Shown here piece after piece: positions 27,189 to 35,594 of a DNA stretch of 64,000 nucleotides (position 1 is the first letter of the stretch; every line of letters begins with the position of its first letter). Source of the stretch: JADKAV01 sp963733395. Its GTDB lineage: Bacteria; Actinomycetota; Actinomycetes; S36-B12; UBA10799. The DNA lies in contig CAVTCZ010000019.1 of the NCBI GenBank assembly GCA_963733395.1, forward strand, positions 620,001-684,000, in the 5' to 3' direction. A model generated the notes under the pieces. It worked only from the letters and a program-made list of their open reading frames with translations. It was not told the origin of the DNA and did no database searches. Both the position numbers and the translations under genes were made by a program.

Positions 27189-27946
27189 GCGATGGTCACG
27201 CCCCCGTCCACGACGACCGTCTGGCCGGTCATGTAGCCGGCTGCTGGACTGGCCAGGAACACGACGGTGGCGGCCAGTTCTTCGAGGGCGCCCATCCGTC
27301 CCAGCAGCACCCGGTGCTGCAGCGACTCGAGGTAGCCCGGGGGGTACTCCTGTGTCATCTCGGTGGGGAAGAAGCCCGGGGCGATGGCGTTGACCCGGAT
27401 CCCCTTGCGGGTCGCCCACTGCTGGGCCAAGTCCCGGGTCAGTCCCAGCAGGCCCGACTTGCTCGCGGCGTACGCGGCCTGCGGAAGCCCCGCGGTGGTG
27501 AGCCCCAGCACGCTGCTGATGTTGATGATGCTGCTGCCCGGCTGCATGACCCGCCCGCAGGCTTGGGCCATCCAGAAGCAGCCGTTGAGGTTGACGTCGA
27601 TGACCTGGCGGAACTGCTCGGGTGTCTCCCGGGTGGCCGGGACCGCGGTGCCCACGCCGGCGTTGTTGACCAGGACGTCCACCCGGCCGAACTCGGCCAT
27701 CGCGGCGTCCACGAGCGCTGTGCAGTCCTCCGGCTTCGAGACATCGGTGGCGACTGCGATCCCCCGGCGGCCGGCAGCCTCGATCGCCGCCACCGTTTCG
27801 GCGAGGCGGTCGACACGGCGGGCGCCGACGACCACGTCCGAACCGGCTTCGGCCAGGGCGCGAGCAGTGGCGACACCCAATCCGGACGAGGCGCCGGTCA
27901 CGACGGACACCTTCTGGTCGAGGCGGAAACTGTCGAGCACCGTCAT
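27185..27946 (-). CDS. SDR family oxidoreductase (FabG-like)
   Basis: A 253-residue classical SDR: TGASSGLG for cofactor, NNAG, catalytic Ser in IINISSVLG, YAASK with the catalytic Tyr and Lys, and a C-terminal TGQTVVVDGG typical of 3-oxoacyl reductase relatives. Start is ATG 27946, overlapping the stop of the TetR gene by four bases; the stop overlaps the SGNH gene by four. So TetR, SDR and SGNH hydrolase form a tight operon. Opposite them are MaoC and acyl-CoA dehydrogenase genes, suggesting beta-oxidation-like handling of an unusual acid. Confidence 0.9.
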   Translation of the reverse strand: MTVLDSFRLDQKVSVVTGASSGLGVATARALAEAGSDVVVGARRVDRLAETVAAIEAAGRRGIAVATDVSKPEDCTALVDAAMAEFGRVDVLVNNAGVGTAVPATRETPEQFRQVIDVNLNGCFWMAQACGRVMQPGSSIINISSVLGLTTAGLPQAAYAASKSGLLGLTRDLAQQWATRKGIRVNAIAPGFFPTEMTQEYPPGYLESLQHRVLLGRMGALEELAATVVFLASPAAGYMTGQTVVVDGGVTIA

Positions 27947-28554
27947 GGCTTCTCCTTGTGGTTGGCGCCCACGATCCGTTGGGCGAGGTCGGTGTAGAAA
28001 GCGGTGATCCGGCGAGGCTGCCAGGTGGCATCGATGCCGTACCACCGGGCGATGTCGATGCCGAGGGACAGCAGTGCCATGGTCGCCAGTTGGGGGTCGG
28101 GAGTGTCGAAGGCGCCGGTGGCGATCCCCTTCTCGACGACGGTCTGCACCCGCCGGCGGATGGCGCGCCGCAGTGAGTGGATCTCCCGGCCGTGCTCCTC
28201 GTTGAGGGAGACGAGCTCGTAGTTGATGACTCGGGCGACACTGTGCTGTTCGAGGTGGAACGTGGTGAAGGCGGCCACCACCGCGCGTAACTGCTCGCTG
28301 GGGTCCGACGAGGTTTCGATGGCCTCTCGAATCAGCTGCTGGGTCCGCAAGTGGCCATCGAGCGCGATCAGGTAGAGCAGTTCTTCCTTGGACTCGTGGT
28401 GCACGTAGACCGCGGCCGGGCTCATGCCGGCCGCCGCGGCGATGTCGCGCGTGGTCGTGGCGTGGAAGCCGCGCTCGGCGAAGGCCTCGCCGGCAGCGGC
28501 CAGTAGGCGTTCCCGCGTTTGGGCCGCGCGGGGTCGCGCCGCAGTGTTCGCCAC
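27943..28554 (-). CDS. TetR family regulator of an acyl-CoA metabolism locus
   Basis: A 203-residue TetR protein from a GTG start with AGGAGGACTC before it. The HTH reads AERGFHATTTRDIAAAAGMSPAAVYVHHESKEELL. The ligand domain (TetR_C_33-like, with FHLEQHSVARVINYEL) resembles acyl-CoA-responsive regulators such as the KstR2/FadR-type group, but the ligand is an inference. It is divergent from maoC and sits near a 14-bp palindrome. It leads the operon TetR-SDR-SGNH. Confidence 0.88.
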   Translation of the reverse strand: MANTAARPRAAQTRERLLAAAGEAFAERGFHATTTRDIAAAAGMSPAAVYVHHESKEELLYLIALDGHLRTQQLIREAIETSSDPSEQLRAVVAAFTTFHLEQHSVARVINYELVSLNEEHGREIHSLRRAIRRRVQTVVEKGIATGAFDTPDPQLATMALLSLGIDIARWYGIDATWQPRRITAFYTDLAQRIVGANHKEKP

Positions 28555-28616
28555 GAGTCCTCCTGTTTCTCCGATTCTCGACCCTCAACCTCACCGCGCA
28601 CACTAACATGAGTGAA

Positions 28617-28630
28617 TAAGCGCTTGCTTA
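28617..28630. promoter_or_regulatory. Palindromic TetR operator between divergent genes
   Basis: TAAGC-GCTT-GCTTA, perfect 5-bp arms with a 4-base spacer, 20 bases before the maoC start and 63 bases before the tetR start. Sequence and location fit a TetR site controlling both directions. Confidence 0.65.
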
Positions 28631-28649
28631 GTTATGATCGGGAGGCTTC

Positions 28650-29114
28650 ATGCGGGTGTTTCAAGGGCTCGACGAGTTGGCCGCCGCCAGCGGAACGCAC
28701 CTCGGGTACAGCTCCTGGCACGAGGTGACGCAGCACCAGGTCGACCTGTTCGCCGACGCCACCGGCGATCACCAGTGGATCCACGTGGATCCGCAGCGGG
28801 CTGCCGCCGGCCCCTTCGGCGGCACGATCGCGCACGGCTTCCTGACCCTTTCGCTCGTGCCCATGCTCGGGTCCGAGGTGTACGAGATCCATGGCCTGGC
28901 GATGGGCGTCAACTACGGCGCCAACAAGGTCCGGTTCCCCGCGCCCGTGCCCGTCGGTTCCAGGGTGCGGGCCGGCGTCGAACTGCTGTCCGTTGCGCCC
29001 GGCTCCCTGGGTTCGCAGGTGACGACCAGAGTCACCGTGGAACTCGAAGGCTCTGAGAAGCCGGCATGTGTCGTCGACATGGTCGCCCTCATGGTGGCCG
29101 CTCCCACCACCTGA
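28650..29114 (+). CDS. MaoC-like (R)-specific enoyl-CoA hydratase
   Basis: A 154-residue single hot-dog domain with the hydratase-2 motif FADATGDHQWIHVDP, where Asp and His are catalytic, then GGTIAHGFLTLSL. Such enzymes hydrate enoyl-CoA or related thioesters. The ribosome site GGGAGG lies just before ATG 28650. It is followed after 11 bases by the acyl-CoA dehydrogenase, giving two successive steps of beta-oxidation. Confidence 0.93.
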   Translation: MRVFQGLDELAAASGTHLGYSSWHEVTQHQVDLFADATGDHQWIHVDPQRAAAGPFGGTIAHGFLTLSLVPMLGSEVYEIHGLAMGVNYGANKVRFPAPVPVGSRVRAGVELLSVAPGSLGSQVTTRVTVELEGSEKPACVVDMVALMVAAPTT

Positions 29115-29125
29115 AAGGAACTGCG

Positions 29126-30271
29126 ATGCAGCGCACCCTCTACACCGAAGACCATGAGGCGTTCCGCGACTCCGCCCGCGCGTGGCTGGACCGCGAGGTC
29201 CGCCCCCGGCTCGAGGAGTTCATCGAAGCCAAAGGGATACCCCGGGACATCTGGATCGGGGCGGGCAAGCAGGGATTCCTCGGCCTGGAGATCGAAGAGC
29301 AGTACGGCGGATCCGATGCGGGGGACTACCGCTTCAACGCCGTGCTGAGCGAGGAGTTGTCACGGGTCTCCGCCGCCATGTCGTCGTGCCTGGGTATCCA
29401 CGCGGACATCGTCGCGCCCTATCTGCACGACCTGTGCACCGACGAACAGAAGCAACGGTGGCTGCCGCGGTTCTGCACCGGGGAACTGGTCACGGCCATC
29501 GGTATGACCGAACCCAGCGGCGGCTCCGACCTCGCCGCCCTGCGCACGACGGCGGTGAAGGACGGCGATTCCTGGGTGCTGAACGGGTCGAAGACGTTCA
29601 TCACGAACGGGTGGTCGGCCGACCTGGTTGTCGTGGCAGCGCGGACGACGCCGGGTTCCGGCGCGCGCGGGATCACGTTGTTCGGTGTGGAGACCGGGAT
29701 GGCGGGGTTCACCCGCGGCCGCAAACTCGACAAGGTCGGACAGACCGAGAGCGACACCTCCGAGTTGTTCTTCCAGGAGGTGCGCGTCCCCGAGGCCAAT
29801 GTCATCGGCGAGCTGGACCGCGGCTTCATCCACATGATGGAACGGCTGCCGCAGGAACGGCTGGGTGCGGCGGTCTCCAATATCGCGCACGCCGCCGCGA
29901 TCCTCGAGGAGACGCTGGCCTACATCAAGGAGCGCAAGGCCTTCGGGCAGGCGGTGGGCTCGTTCCAGTTCAACAAGTTCCTCGCCGCTGAACTCGTCAC
30001 CAAGATCGAGGTCTCCCGGGCCTTCTCCGACCAGTGCGTCCTGGCGTTCAACGACGGCACCCTCACCGCCGTCGATGCGGCGAAGGCGAAGTGGTGGTCG
30101 GCCGAGGTGCAGAACGAGGTCCTGGATGCCTGCGTGCAGCTCTACGGCGGCTACGGCTACATGAACGAGTACCGCGTCGCCCGCGCCTGGCGCGACGCCC
30201 GGGTGACGAAGATCTGGGCCGGCAGCAACGAGATCATGAAGGAGCTGATCGGCCGCGACCTCGGGCTGTGA
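29126..30271 (+). CDS. Acyl-CoA dehydrogenase
   Basis: A 381-residue FAD-dependent dehydrogenase. Motifs: AIGMTEPSGGSDLAALRT for FAD/substrate, WVLNGSKTFITNG, the long C-terminal helix region with ERKAFGQAVGSFQ, QLYGGYGYMNEY, and the closing KIWAGSNEIMKELIGRDL, in which the Y-x-G-x-x-E pattern is W-A-G-S-N-E. It oxidises an acyl-CoA to the enoyl form for MaoC. Start is ATG 29126 with AAAGGAAC. The frame extends upstream through maoC but without domain content. Confidence 0.95.
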   Translation: MQRTLYTEDHEAFRDSARAWLDREVRPRLEEFIEAKGIPRDIWIGAGKQGFLGLEIEEQYGGSDAGDYRFNAVLSEELSRVSAAMSSCLGIHADIVAPYLHDLCTDEQKQRWLPRFCTGELVTAIGMTEPSGGSDLAALRTTAVKDGDSWVLNGSKTFITNGWSADLVVVAARTTPGSGARGITLFGVETGMAGFTRGRKLDKVGQTESDTSELFFQEVRVPEANVIGELDRGFIHMMERLPQERLGAAVSNIAHAAAILEETLAYIKERKAFGQAVGSFQFNKFLAAELVTKIEVSRAFSDQCVLAFNDGTLTAVDAAKAKWWSAEVQNEVLDACVQLYGGYGYMNEYRVARAWRDARVTKIWAGSNEIMKELIGRDLGL

Positions 30272-30284
30272 GTCACAGACACGT

Positions 30285-30983
30285 TCAGAGCAGCCGGGCG
30301 AGCCGGGTCTTCTTCCTGTTCTCGCGCACGATCCAGAGCACATCCGGATCGGTGCTCGCCGCCAGCGCCCGAAAGCGTGGCAGTCCGGGTTCCGGATCGG
30401 CGGCCACCGCGACGCTCCAGCAGTAGCCGAGTCCCTTGCGAAGGGCCCGTACCCGAGGATCGCGCCGCTGATCTGCGGGCCGGGCCGCCAGCCCCTTGGT
30501 CGCCCGCTCGCACACCTCGACGGCGGTCGCCGCCGCAGCTGGTGTCCGCAGCAGTCGAGGCTCGCACACGCCTGCGGCCGCCGCGCGTTGCACCAGTGGA
30601 TCGGGATCGTCGGCCCAGACGGTGGCGATGTCCAGCATCCGGTCCAGGTCGTCGTCGCCCAGGCGTTGCAGGGCCATCGCCGTGGCCTCCCGTACCCGCC
30701 AACGATCGTCAGCGGCATGGCCCCGCAGGCGTTGCACCACATCGTGTCCGGCGCCCGCGGCCAGCTGGCGCCCAAGGCCGACGACCCCGCAGAACACGAG
30801 GTACTCGTCGTCGGTCGTGATGAGCGCATCGAGGGTTGCGGGGTCTGCTTCCTCCGCCACAGCCTTTGCGAGTTCGATGTTGCCACGGGGTCCGGGCAGG
30901 CCCGAGTGCACTGTCAGATAGACAGCCCAGCGGCTGGTGGGCAGTGCGCGCAGCTCGGCGCGATAGTCATCGATCCGGGACAC
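30285..30983 (-). CDS. HEAT-repeat protein
   Basis: A 232-residue all-helical protein with repeated HEAT-like units such as DDRWRVREATAMALQRLGD and DPDPLVQRAAAAGVCEP. No catalytic motif, signal or membrane segment. HEAT proteins are scaffolds; this one resembles the PBS-lyase/HEAT group common in Actinobacteria. Ends 13 bases from the convergent acyl-CoA dehydrogenase stop. Function is unknown. Confidence 0.85.
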   Translation of the reverse strand: MSRIDDYRAELRALPTSRWAVYLTVHSGLPGPRGNIELAKAVAEEADPATLDALITTDDEYLVFCGVVGLGRQLAAGAGHDVVQRLRGHAADDRWRVREATAMALQRLGDDDLDRMLDIATVWADDPDPLVQRAAAAGVCEPRLLRTPAAAATAVEVCERATKGLAARPADQRRDPRVRALRKGLGYCWSVAVAADPEPGLPRFRALAASTDPDVLWIVRENRKKTRLARLL

Positions 30984-31353
30984 GGCTTGAGGCTACGCCG
31001 GTCCCGAGTCATCACTGCACTTCCATGGGCGGGCCGCCGGTGCTGGCTTGGCAGCATCTGTGAGAGATCCAGCGCTGGCATCAGGGTTCGGGCATTGGCC
31101 CGCTCGTCGGTATGGGCGAGGCCGCGTCCAGTGGGAGGTCGCTACGCCTCGACGAGGCGTAGCTGCGTGCGGGAGGGTGAGCAGGCCACTGTCCTCGCGC
31201 AGGCGTTGATGCCACTGCGCGGGAAGCCTGATCGGCGTGCGAGTTCGGCTTGTGAGCCGGCGGTGGCCGGTACGGCTGGACTTTGGCCCCGCGGCGCAGA
31301 CAGGTGCGGTGTGGTTGACTTCCCGGAAACGGGATCAAACAGGGAGTCCGGGC
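30984..31353. other. 370-base intergenic stretch between HEAT gene and beta-lactamase-like gene
   Basis: No convincing gene is seen. It contains the 23-bp palindrome at 31141-31163 and short GC-rich direct repeats. The start region of the downstream gene has AGGGAG at 31341-31346. Confidence 0.6.
31141..31163. promoter_or_regulatory. Perfect 23-bp palindrome
   Basis: Arms GCTACGCCTCG and CGAGGCGTAGC with a single central A (31152). The one-base centre makes an RNA hairpin unlikely to close fully, so a protein operator is the better guess. It lies ~190 bases before the beta-lactamase-like gene. Confidence 0.6.
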
Positions 31354-32565
31354 ATGGGATATCGCCGCATGGCGCTACGGGTGGCCGTGGGGTGCGCCCT
31401 GTCGGTCGGCTTGCTGGCGCCGGCGTCGCCAGCGACGGCCGACTCCTCGAAGCAGGACCAGATCACCCAGATCGTCGAACAGGCGATGGCGGAGAGCCAC
31501 CTGAAGGCGGTGATCGTCCGGGTGACGAATGGCGACAAGGTAGTCATCACCAAGGCCTTCGGGAAGTCCATGACCGGGGTGCCGGCGACCAAGGACATGC
31601 GCTTCCGCAACGGTGCTGTCGCCTTCGCCTACGTGAGCACGCTGCTTCTGCAGTTCGTCGACGAGGGCAAGGTGGAACTCAGCGACACGATCGACCGCTG
31701 GCTGCCGGACCTGCCGAACTCCGACAAGGTCACCCTGAAGATGCTCGCCAACCAGACGTCCGGGTATCCCGACTTCGAGCGGGATCCGGACTGGGGATTG
31801 GCGTTCTACCTGGATCCGTTCCACGAGTGGACCTACAAAGAGCGGCTCAAGGTCGCGTTCTCCAAGCCCGTTCTCTTCGATCCGGGCACGAACTGGAGTT
31901 ACTCCCACACGAACTTCATGTTGCTGGGCAGGATTCTGTCCGAGGTGGGGGACAAGCCGTTGGCGAAACTGCTCAAGAGGAAGGTGCTGGGCCCAATGGG
32001 GTTGACGGCGACGGTGGCTGACCAGACCGCGCAGATCCCAGGCCCGGTGTTGCACGCGTTCTCCTCTGAGCGGCGCGGCGCGTTGGGCCTGAGTGCAGAT
32101 GTGCGTTTCTACGAGGAGTCCACGTTCTGGAACATGGCCTGGGGAACGCCGGTGGGCGCCACGCAGACGACGAACATCTACGACATGACGCGCACGGCTC
32201 GGGCCGTGGGTGCCGGCACGTTGCTATCGAAGAAGAGTTACCGTGCCATGACACAGCCGCGGCTGTTGGGCTTCGGACAGCGGCAGGACAACTGCGCGCC
32301 TTCGTGCTTCCAGCAATCGGTCGGGTACAACTACGGCTTGGGGATAGTGCGCACAGGTGACTGGTTGTTGCAGAACCCGCTGCTCGGCGGCTACGCGGCG
32401 ACGATGGCCAATCTGCCGGGCAAGGACATCTCGATTGCTGTGGCGACCACCTTCAAACGGAAGGCATTCAACGCCGACGGGGGCTACCCGAACGCCAGTG
32501 ACGGCATCTTCCGGCAGATCGGTGCGGTGATGGCGCCCAAGGACCCGCCTCCGACGCGCAAGTAG
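31354..32565 (+). CDS. Exported beta-lactamase-fold protein lacking the catalytic SxxK
   Basis: A 403-residue secreted member of the serine beta-lactamase/class C-like family (PF00144). The signal peptide ends near PASPATADS. The conserved flank FRNGAVAFAY aligns with FRIGSVTKTF, so the nucleophile Ser and general-base Lys of SxxK are Ala88 and Phe91. The second motif, normally YSNTN, is YSHTN. Other landmarks remain: VDEGKVELSDTI, LLANQTSGYPDF, PGTNWSYSHTN. It is therefore probably a non-catalytic binding or regulatory protein. Start ATG 31354 fits AGGGAG seven bases upstream. The change is not explained by a frame break, since flanking sequence stays in frame. Confidence 0.85.
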   Translation: MGYRRMALRVAVGCALSVGLLAPASPATADSSKQDQITQIVEQAMAESHLKAVIVRVTNGDKVVITKAFGKSMTGVPATKDMRFRNGAVAFAYVSTLLLQFVDEGKVELSDTIDRWLPDLPNSDKVTLKMLANQTSGYPDFERDPDWGLAFYLDPFHEWTYKERLKVAFSKPVLFDPGTNWSYSHTNFMLLGRILSEVGDKPLAKLLKRKVLGPMGLTATVADQTAQIPGPVLHAFSSERRGALGLSADVRFYEESTFWNMAWGTPVGATQTTNIYDMTRTARAVGAGTLLSKKSYRAMTQPRLLGFGQRQDNCAPSCFQQSVGYNYGLGIVRTGDWLLQNPLLGGYAATMANLPGKDISIAVATTFKRKAFNADGGYPNASDGIFRQIGAVMAPKDPPPTRK

Positions 32566-32568
32566 TCA

Positions 32569-32997
32569 CTACGCCAGCACCGGCAGTTGCTCCACGGCAT
32601 CCCGGATCGCGTCCGGGATCGGGATCGGCCGCCGGGTCTCGGGGTCGACGTAGACGTGCACGAAGTGGGCCAGTGCCCGCAGCATCGGGTCACCCTGCCG
32701 GAAGATCCCCAGCCGGTAGCGGATGCTGGAGGTGCCCACGCGGGTGGTGGCCAGCCCGATCTCGAGGGTGTCCGGGAAACCGATCTCCGCGAAGTAGTCG
32801 CACCCGGTGCTCGCCACGATGCCGATGGCCGGCAGGTCCCGGATGTCGGTCCCGGTGGTCTGCATCAGCCAGCCGTTGACGGCGGTGTCGAGGTACTCGA
32901 AGTACGTGGCGTTGTTGACGTGGCCGTAGTGGTCGTTGTCGTTCCAGCGGGTGGCGAGCGTGTAGACGATCGGGAAGTCGTCGCGGGTCGGCTTCAC
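32569..32997 (-). CDS. 4HBT-type acyl-CoA thioesterase
   Basis: A 142-residue hot-dog thioesterase with the signature RWNDNDHYGHVNNATYFEYLDTAV, including the Asp and the HVNN run seen in 4-hydroxybenzoyl-CoA thioesterases and FcbC/YbgC relatives. Start GTG 32997 overlaps the true stop of the upstream transhydrogenase as GTGA, once a frame slip there is corrected. Likely releases free acids from short or branched acyl-CoA. Confidence 0.9.
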   Translation of the reverse strand: MKPTRDDFPIVYTLATRWNDNDHYGHVNNATYFEYLDTAVNGWLMQTTGTDIRDLPAIGIVASTGCDYFAEIGFPDTLEIGLATTRVGTSSIRYRLGIFRQGDPMLRALAHFVHVYVDPETRRPIPIPDAIRDAVEQLPVLA

Positions 32998-34261
32998 AGC
33001 GACTCCCGGAAAGTGGCGGCGAGGTCGTCGGGGGTCAGCGCCAGGGGGCCAGTGCCTGCAGGCGTTGTTGGGCCAGCGAGCCTGCCACGAGATCAGCGGT
33101 GTCGTCGTCGGTGAAGCCCACCGCGGCCAACCCGGAGGGGATACCCACGGCGTCCATGATCTGCCGGAGCACGTCGGGCAGCGCATCCGGTCCGTTGCCG
33201 TCCCCACCCAGCAGTCGCGCCGCCCGCAGGTGCCGCTCGGGGGAGGCCGGGAACGTCATCCGGAACACCGCCGGCGCAGTCAGGGACACCGCCATGCCGT
33301 GCGGGATCAGCGGCTCGTCCTGTGGGTAGTCCGGCGGCCGGTAGTCCCGCACCCGGCCGGCGATGGGGTAGGCGTTGGCATGCGGCACGTGCACGCCGGC
33401 ATTGCCGAAGCCCATCCCCGCCAGCGTCGCTGCCAATGCCATCTTCGCCCGGGCTTCGGCGTCGTCGCCGTCGCGCACGGCCGGGACGAATGCTTCGGCC
33501 ATCAAGGTCAAGGCCCGTTCCGCCCACATGTCGGAGATCGGGTTCGCCCCGCAGTACGGCACCCGCTGCGCCGCGGTCTTGGCCTCGAAAGCGGTGTAGG
33601 GGCGCGCGGTGTAGCTCTCCAGGGCATGGCAGAGGATGTCCAATCCCGCACATGCGGTGACCATCGGCGGCTGGCTCATGGTGAGGTCGGGGTCGACGAC
33701 GGCCAAGGTCGGGCGCAGGCGGGCGTGGCTGATCCCGGTCTTCACGTGCTGGTCCAGGACATCGAGCACGCAGATGGTCGTGCTCTCCGAGCCGGTGCCG
33801 GTGGTGGTGGGGACCGCGACCAGCGGCTTCAACGGCTGCGTGGGTGCCTGACCGCCGCCGATGGGCGCATTGATGTAGTCGAGCAGGTCGCCGGGGTTGG
33901 TGGTGAGCAGGTTGACCGCCTTGGCGGTGTCGATGGTCGAGCCGCCGCCCACGGCGAGGAATGCGTCCCACGGGCCGCTTTCACGGGCTGTTTCGATGGC
34001 GTGTTGCAGGCTCGCATCGGTGGGCTCCACGTGGGTCTGGGCGTACACCGCGACGTCGTGACCGGCTGCACGCAACGTCGCGGCGACCCTGTCCGGCGCC
34101 CCGGTCGCCGCCACTCCCGCATCGGTGATGAGCAGGACCCGGCGGGCGTCGCGCAGGGAGTGCGGGATGTCGTTGATCGCGCCGGCGCCGTAGACGAGCG
34201 TCGGCGCGGCGTAGGTGAAGACGGTCTCGGGGCGATCGGGTGCAGGCAGGGATTCAGGCAT
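32994..34261 (-). CDS. Hydroxyacid-oxoacid transhydrogenase-like iron alcohol dehydrogenase, C-terminal frame slip
   Basis: A group III Fe-dependent alcohol dehydrogenase. Motifs: GGGSTIDTAKAVNL for NAD, TTTGTGSESTT, and metal ligands in DILCHALESY and HGMAVSL. The segment RVPYCGANPISDMWAERAL is characteristic of the HOT (ADHFE1) group, which couples 4-hydroxybutyrate oxidation to 2-oxoglutarate reduction. As read, the frame ends LAPWR at 33035. A one-base shift in the GGCCCCCTGG run restores LALTPDDLAATFRESL and a stop at 32994-32996 overlapping the thioesterase start. The corrected end is used here. Confidence 0.85.
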
Positions 34262-34354
34262 CGCCGATCATGCTAGGGCGTGTAGGGGAATCGGTGCGAG
34301 TCATCGCCACCATGTGGCGTCGAGCGCGTCCTGAGGGGCCGGCGCCGCCTGGGC

Positions 34355-35533
34355 CTAGCGGTTCCTTCCCAGTTGCTCGTGGCTGCTCACCCAGTCCCCA
34401 GCCAGCACGGCACTGGCCAGCGACACCTCGCCGGCGAGCACAACGGCCGCGCAGATCTCAGCCAGTTTCCGGACCTTTCCGGGCCCGGCGCAGCCGAGGA
34501 TCTCCAGGCACTCGCGCTGGGTCGGTAGCCCGGTGCCGCCACCCACCGTGGCAACGATCAGGGCGGGCAACGTGATGGACCAGTAGTAGTCACCGTTGTC
34601 GAGCAGTTGCGAGTACGTGATCGCGGTGTGTGACTCGGCGATGTTCGCCGCGTCCTGCCCGGTGGCGATGAACAGGGCGGCCAGTCCGTTGGCGGCATGG
34701 GCGCCGTAGTTGGCGCTGCCGGCCAGGATGCCGCCGGCCTGGCTGACCTGCCGCATCCGGAACAACTGCGCGGGGGTCACCCCCATCTGCTGCTCGAGCA
34801 GGTCGGCGGGGATGACCGCCTCGGCCACGACCCGCTTGCCCCGGGTGCGCAGGACGTTCATCTGCGAGTGTTTCTTGTCGGTGTCGATGGCTCCGGACAG
34901 CACGTACTTCGGAGAGCCGGGGTGGGTGCCCGCGATCCATTCGCAGGCCGCCAACGTCGCGCGGCCCACCATGTTCTGGCCGGCCGCGTCGCCGGTCGTG
35001 TAGTCGAAGCGCAGGTACAGCAGCGGACCCACGTGGTACTGCTCGATCTCCACGAGCCGACCGATGCTGGTGGTCGCCTCGGCCGCTGCCTGGATCTCGT
35101 CGTGGTGCTCGCGGATCCACTCCGCGAGGTCGCGGGCTTCCCGGGCATCCTCCAGGATGAACACCGGAGCCCGCTGCATGCGGTCGTCCACCACGGTGGT
35201 CTTGACCCCGCCGGCCTCGCTGAGCAGTCGCATGCCGCGGTTGTAGCTGGCGACCAGCGTGCCCTCGGTGGTGGCCATGGGGATGTAGAAGTCGCCGTCG
35301 GCGTGCTCGCCGTTGACCCGCAAGGGGCCGGCGAGCCCGATGGGAACCTGTGCGACGCCGATGAAGTTCTCGATGTTGCCGGGCAGGACCGCCGGATCGA
35401 AGGAGTAGGAACCCACGTGCGTGAGGTCGGTGCCGACGAACTCCCGGCGGCGCGCGGCCTGCTCCCGGGTGTAGTCGTTGTCACGGTCGCGGGGGACCGG
35501 CCTGCGTTCGGTCATGGGGTTGAGCGTAGCCAT
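34355..35533 (-). CDS. Class I hydroxymethylglutaryl-CoA reductase (NADPH)
   Basis: A ~392-residue reductase with class I motifs: ENFIGVAQVPIGLAGPL, ATTEGTLVASYNRG (catalytic Glu), GDAAGQNMV (NADPH), DTDKKHSQMN (catalytic Lys), ATGQDAANIAESH (catalytic Asp) and a C-terminal SSHEQLGRNR with the conserved His. It makes mevalonate. No other mevalonate enzyme is in the window, so it stands alone next to acyl-CoA-type genes. Two starts are possible: ATG 35533 or ATG 35515; neither has a strong ribosome site. The neighbouring MDR gene is divergent. Confidence 0.93.
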   Translation of the reverse strand: MATLNPMTERRPVPRDRDNDYTREQAARRREFVGTDLTHVGSYSFDPAVLPGNIENFIGVAQVPIGLAGPLRVNGEHADGDFYIPMATTEGTLVASYNRGMRLLSEAGGVKTTVVDDRMQRAPVFILEDAREARDLAEWIREHHDEIQAAAEATTSIGRLVEIEQYHVGPLLYLRFDYTTGDAAGQNMVGRATLAACEWIAGTHPGSPKYVLSGAIDTDKKHSQMNVLRTRGKRVVAEAVIPADLLEQQMGVTPAQLFRMRQVSQAGGILAGSANYGAHAANGLAALFIATGQDAANIAESHTAITYSQLLDNGDYYWSITLPALIVATVGGGTGLPTQRECLEILGCAGPGKVRKLAEICAAVVLAGEVSLASAVLAGDWVSSHEQLGRNR

Positions 35534-35594
35534 CCGGCACTTGCCCCCTGACCCACGTGTCCATACCGTGGGCATCAGCGAAGGGATGTCGGAG

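Noticed and set aside
31354..32565. Loss of SxxK explained by frame slip
   Set aside because: The sequence before and after the motif stays in frame and aligned with the family, so the change is a substitution.
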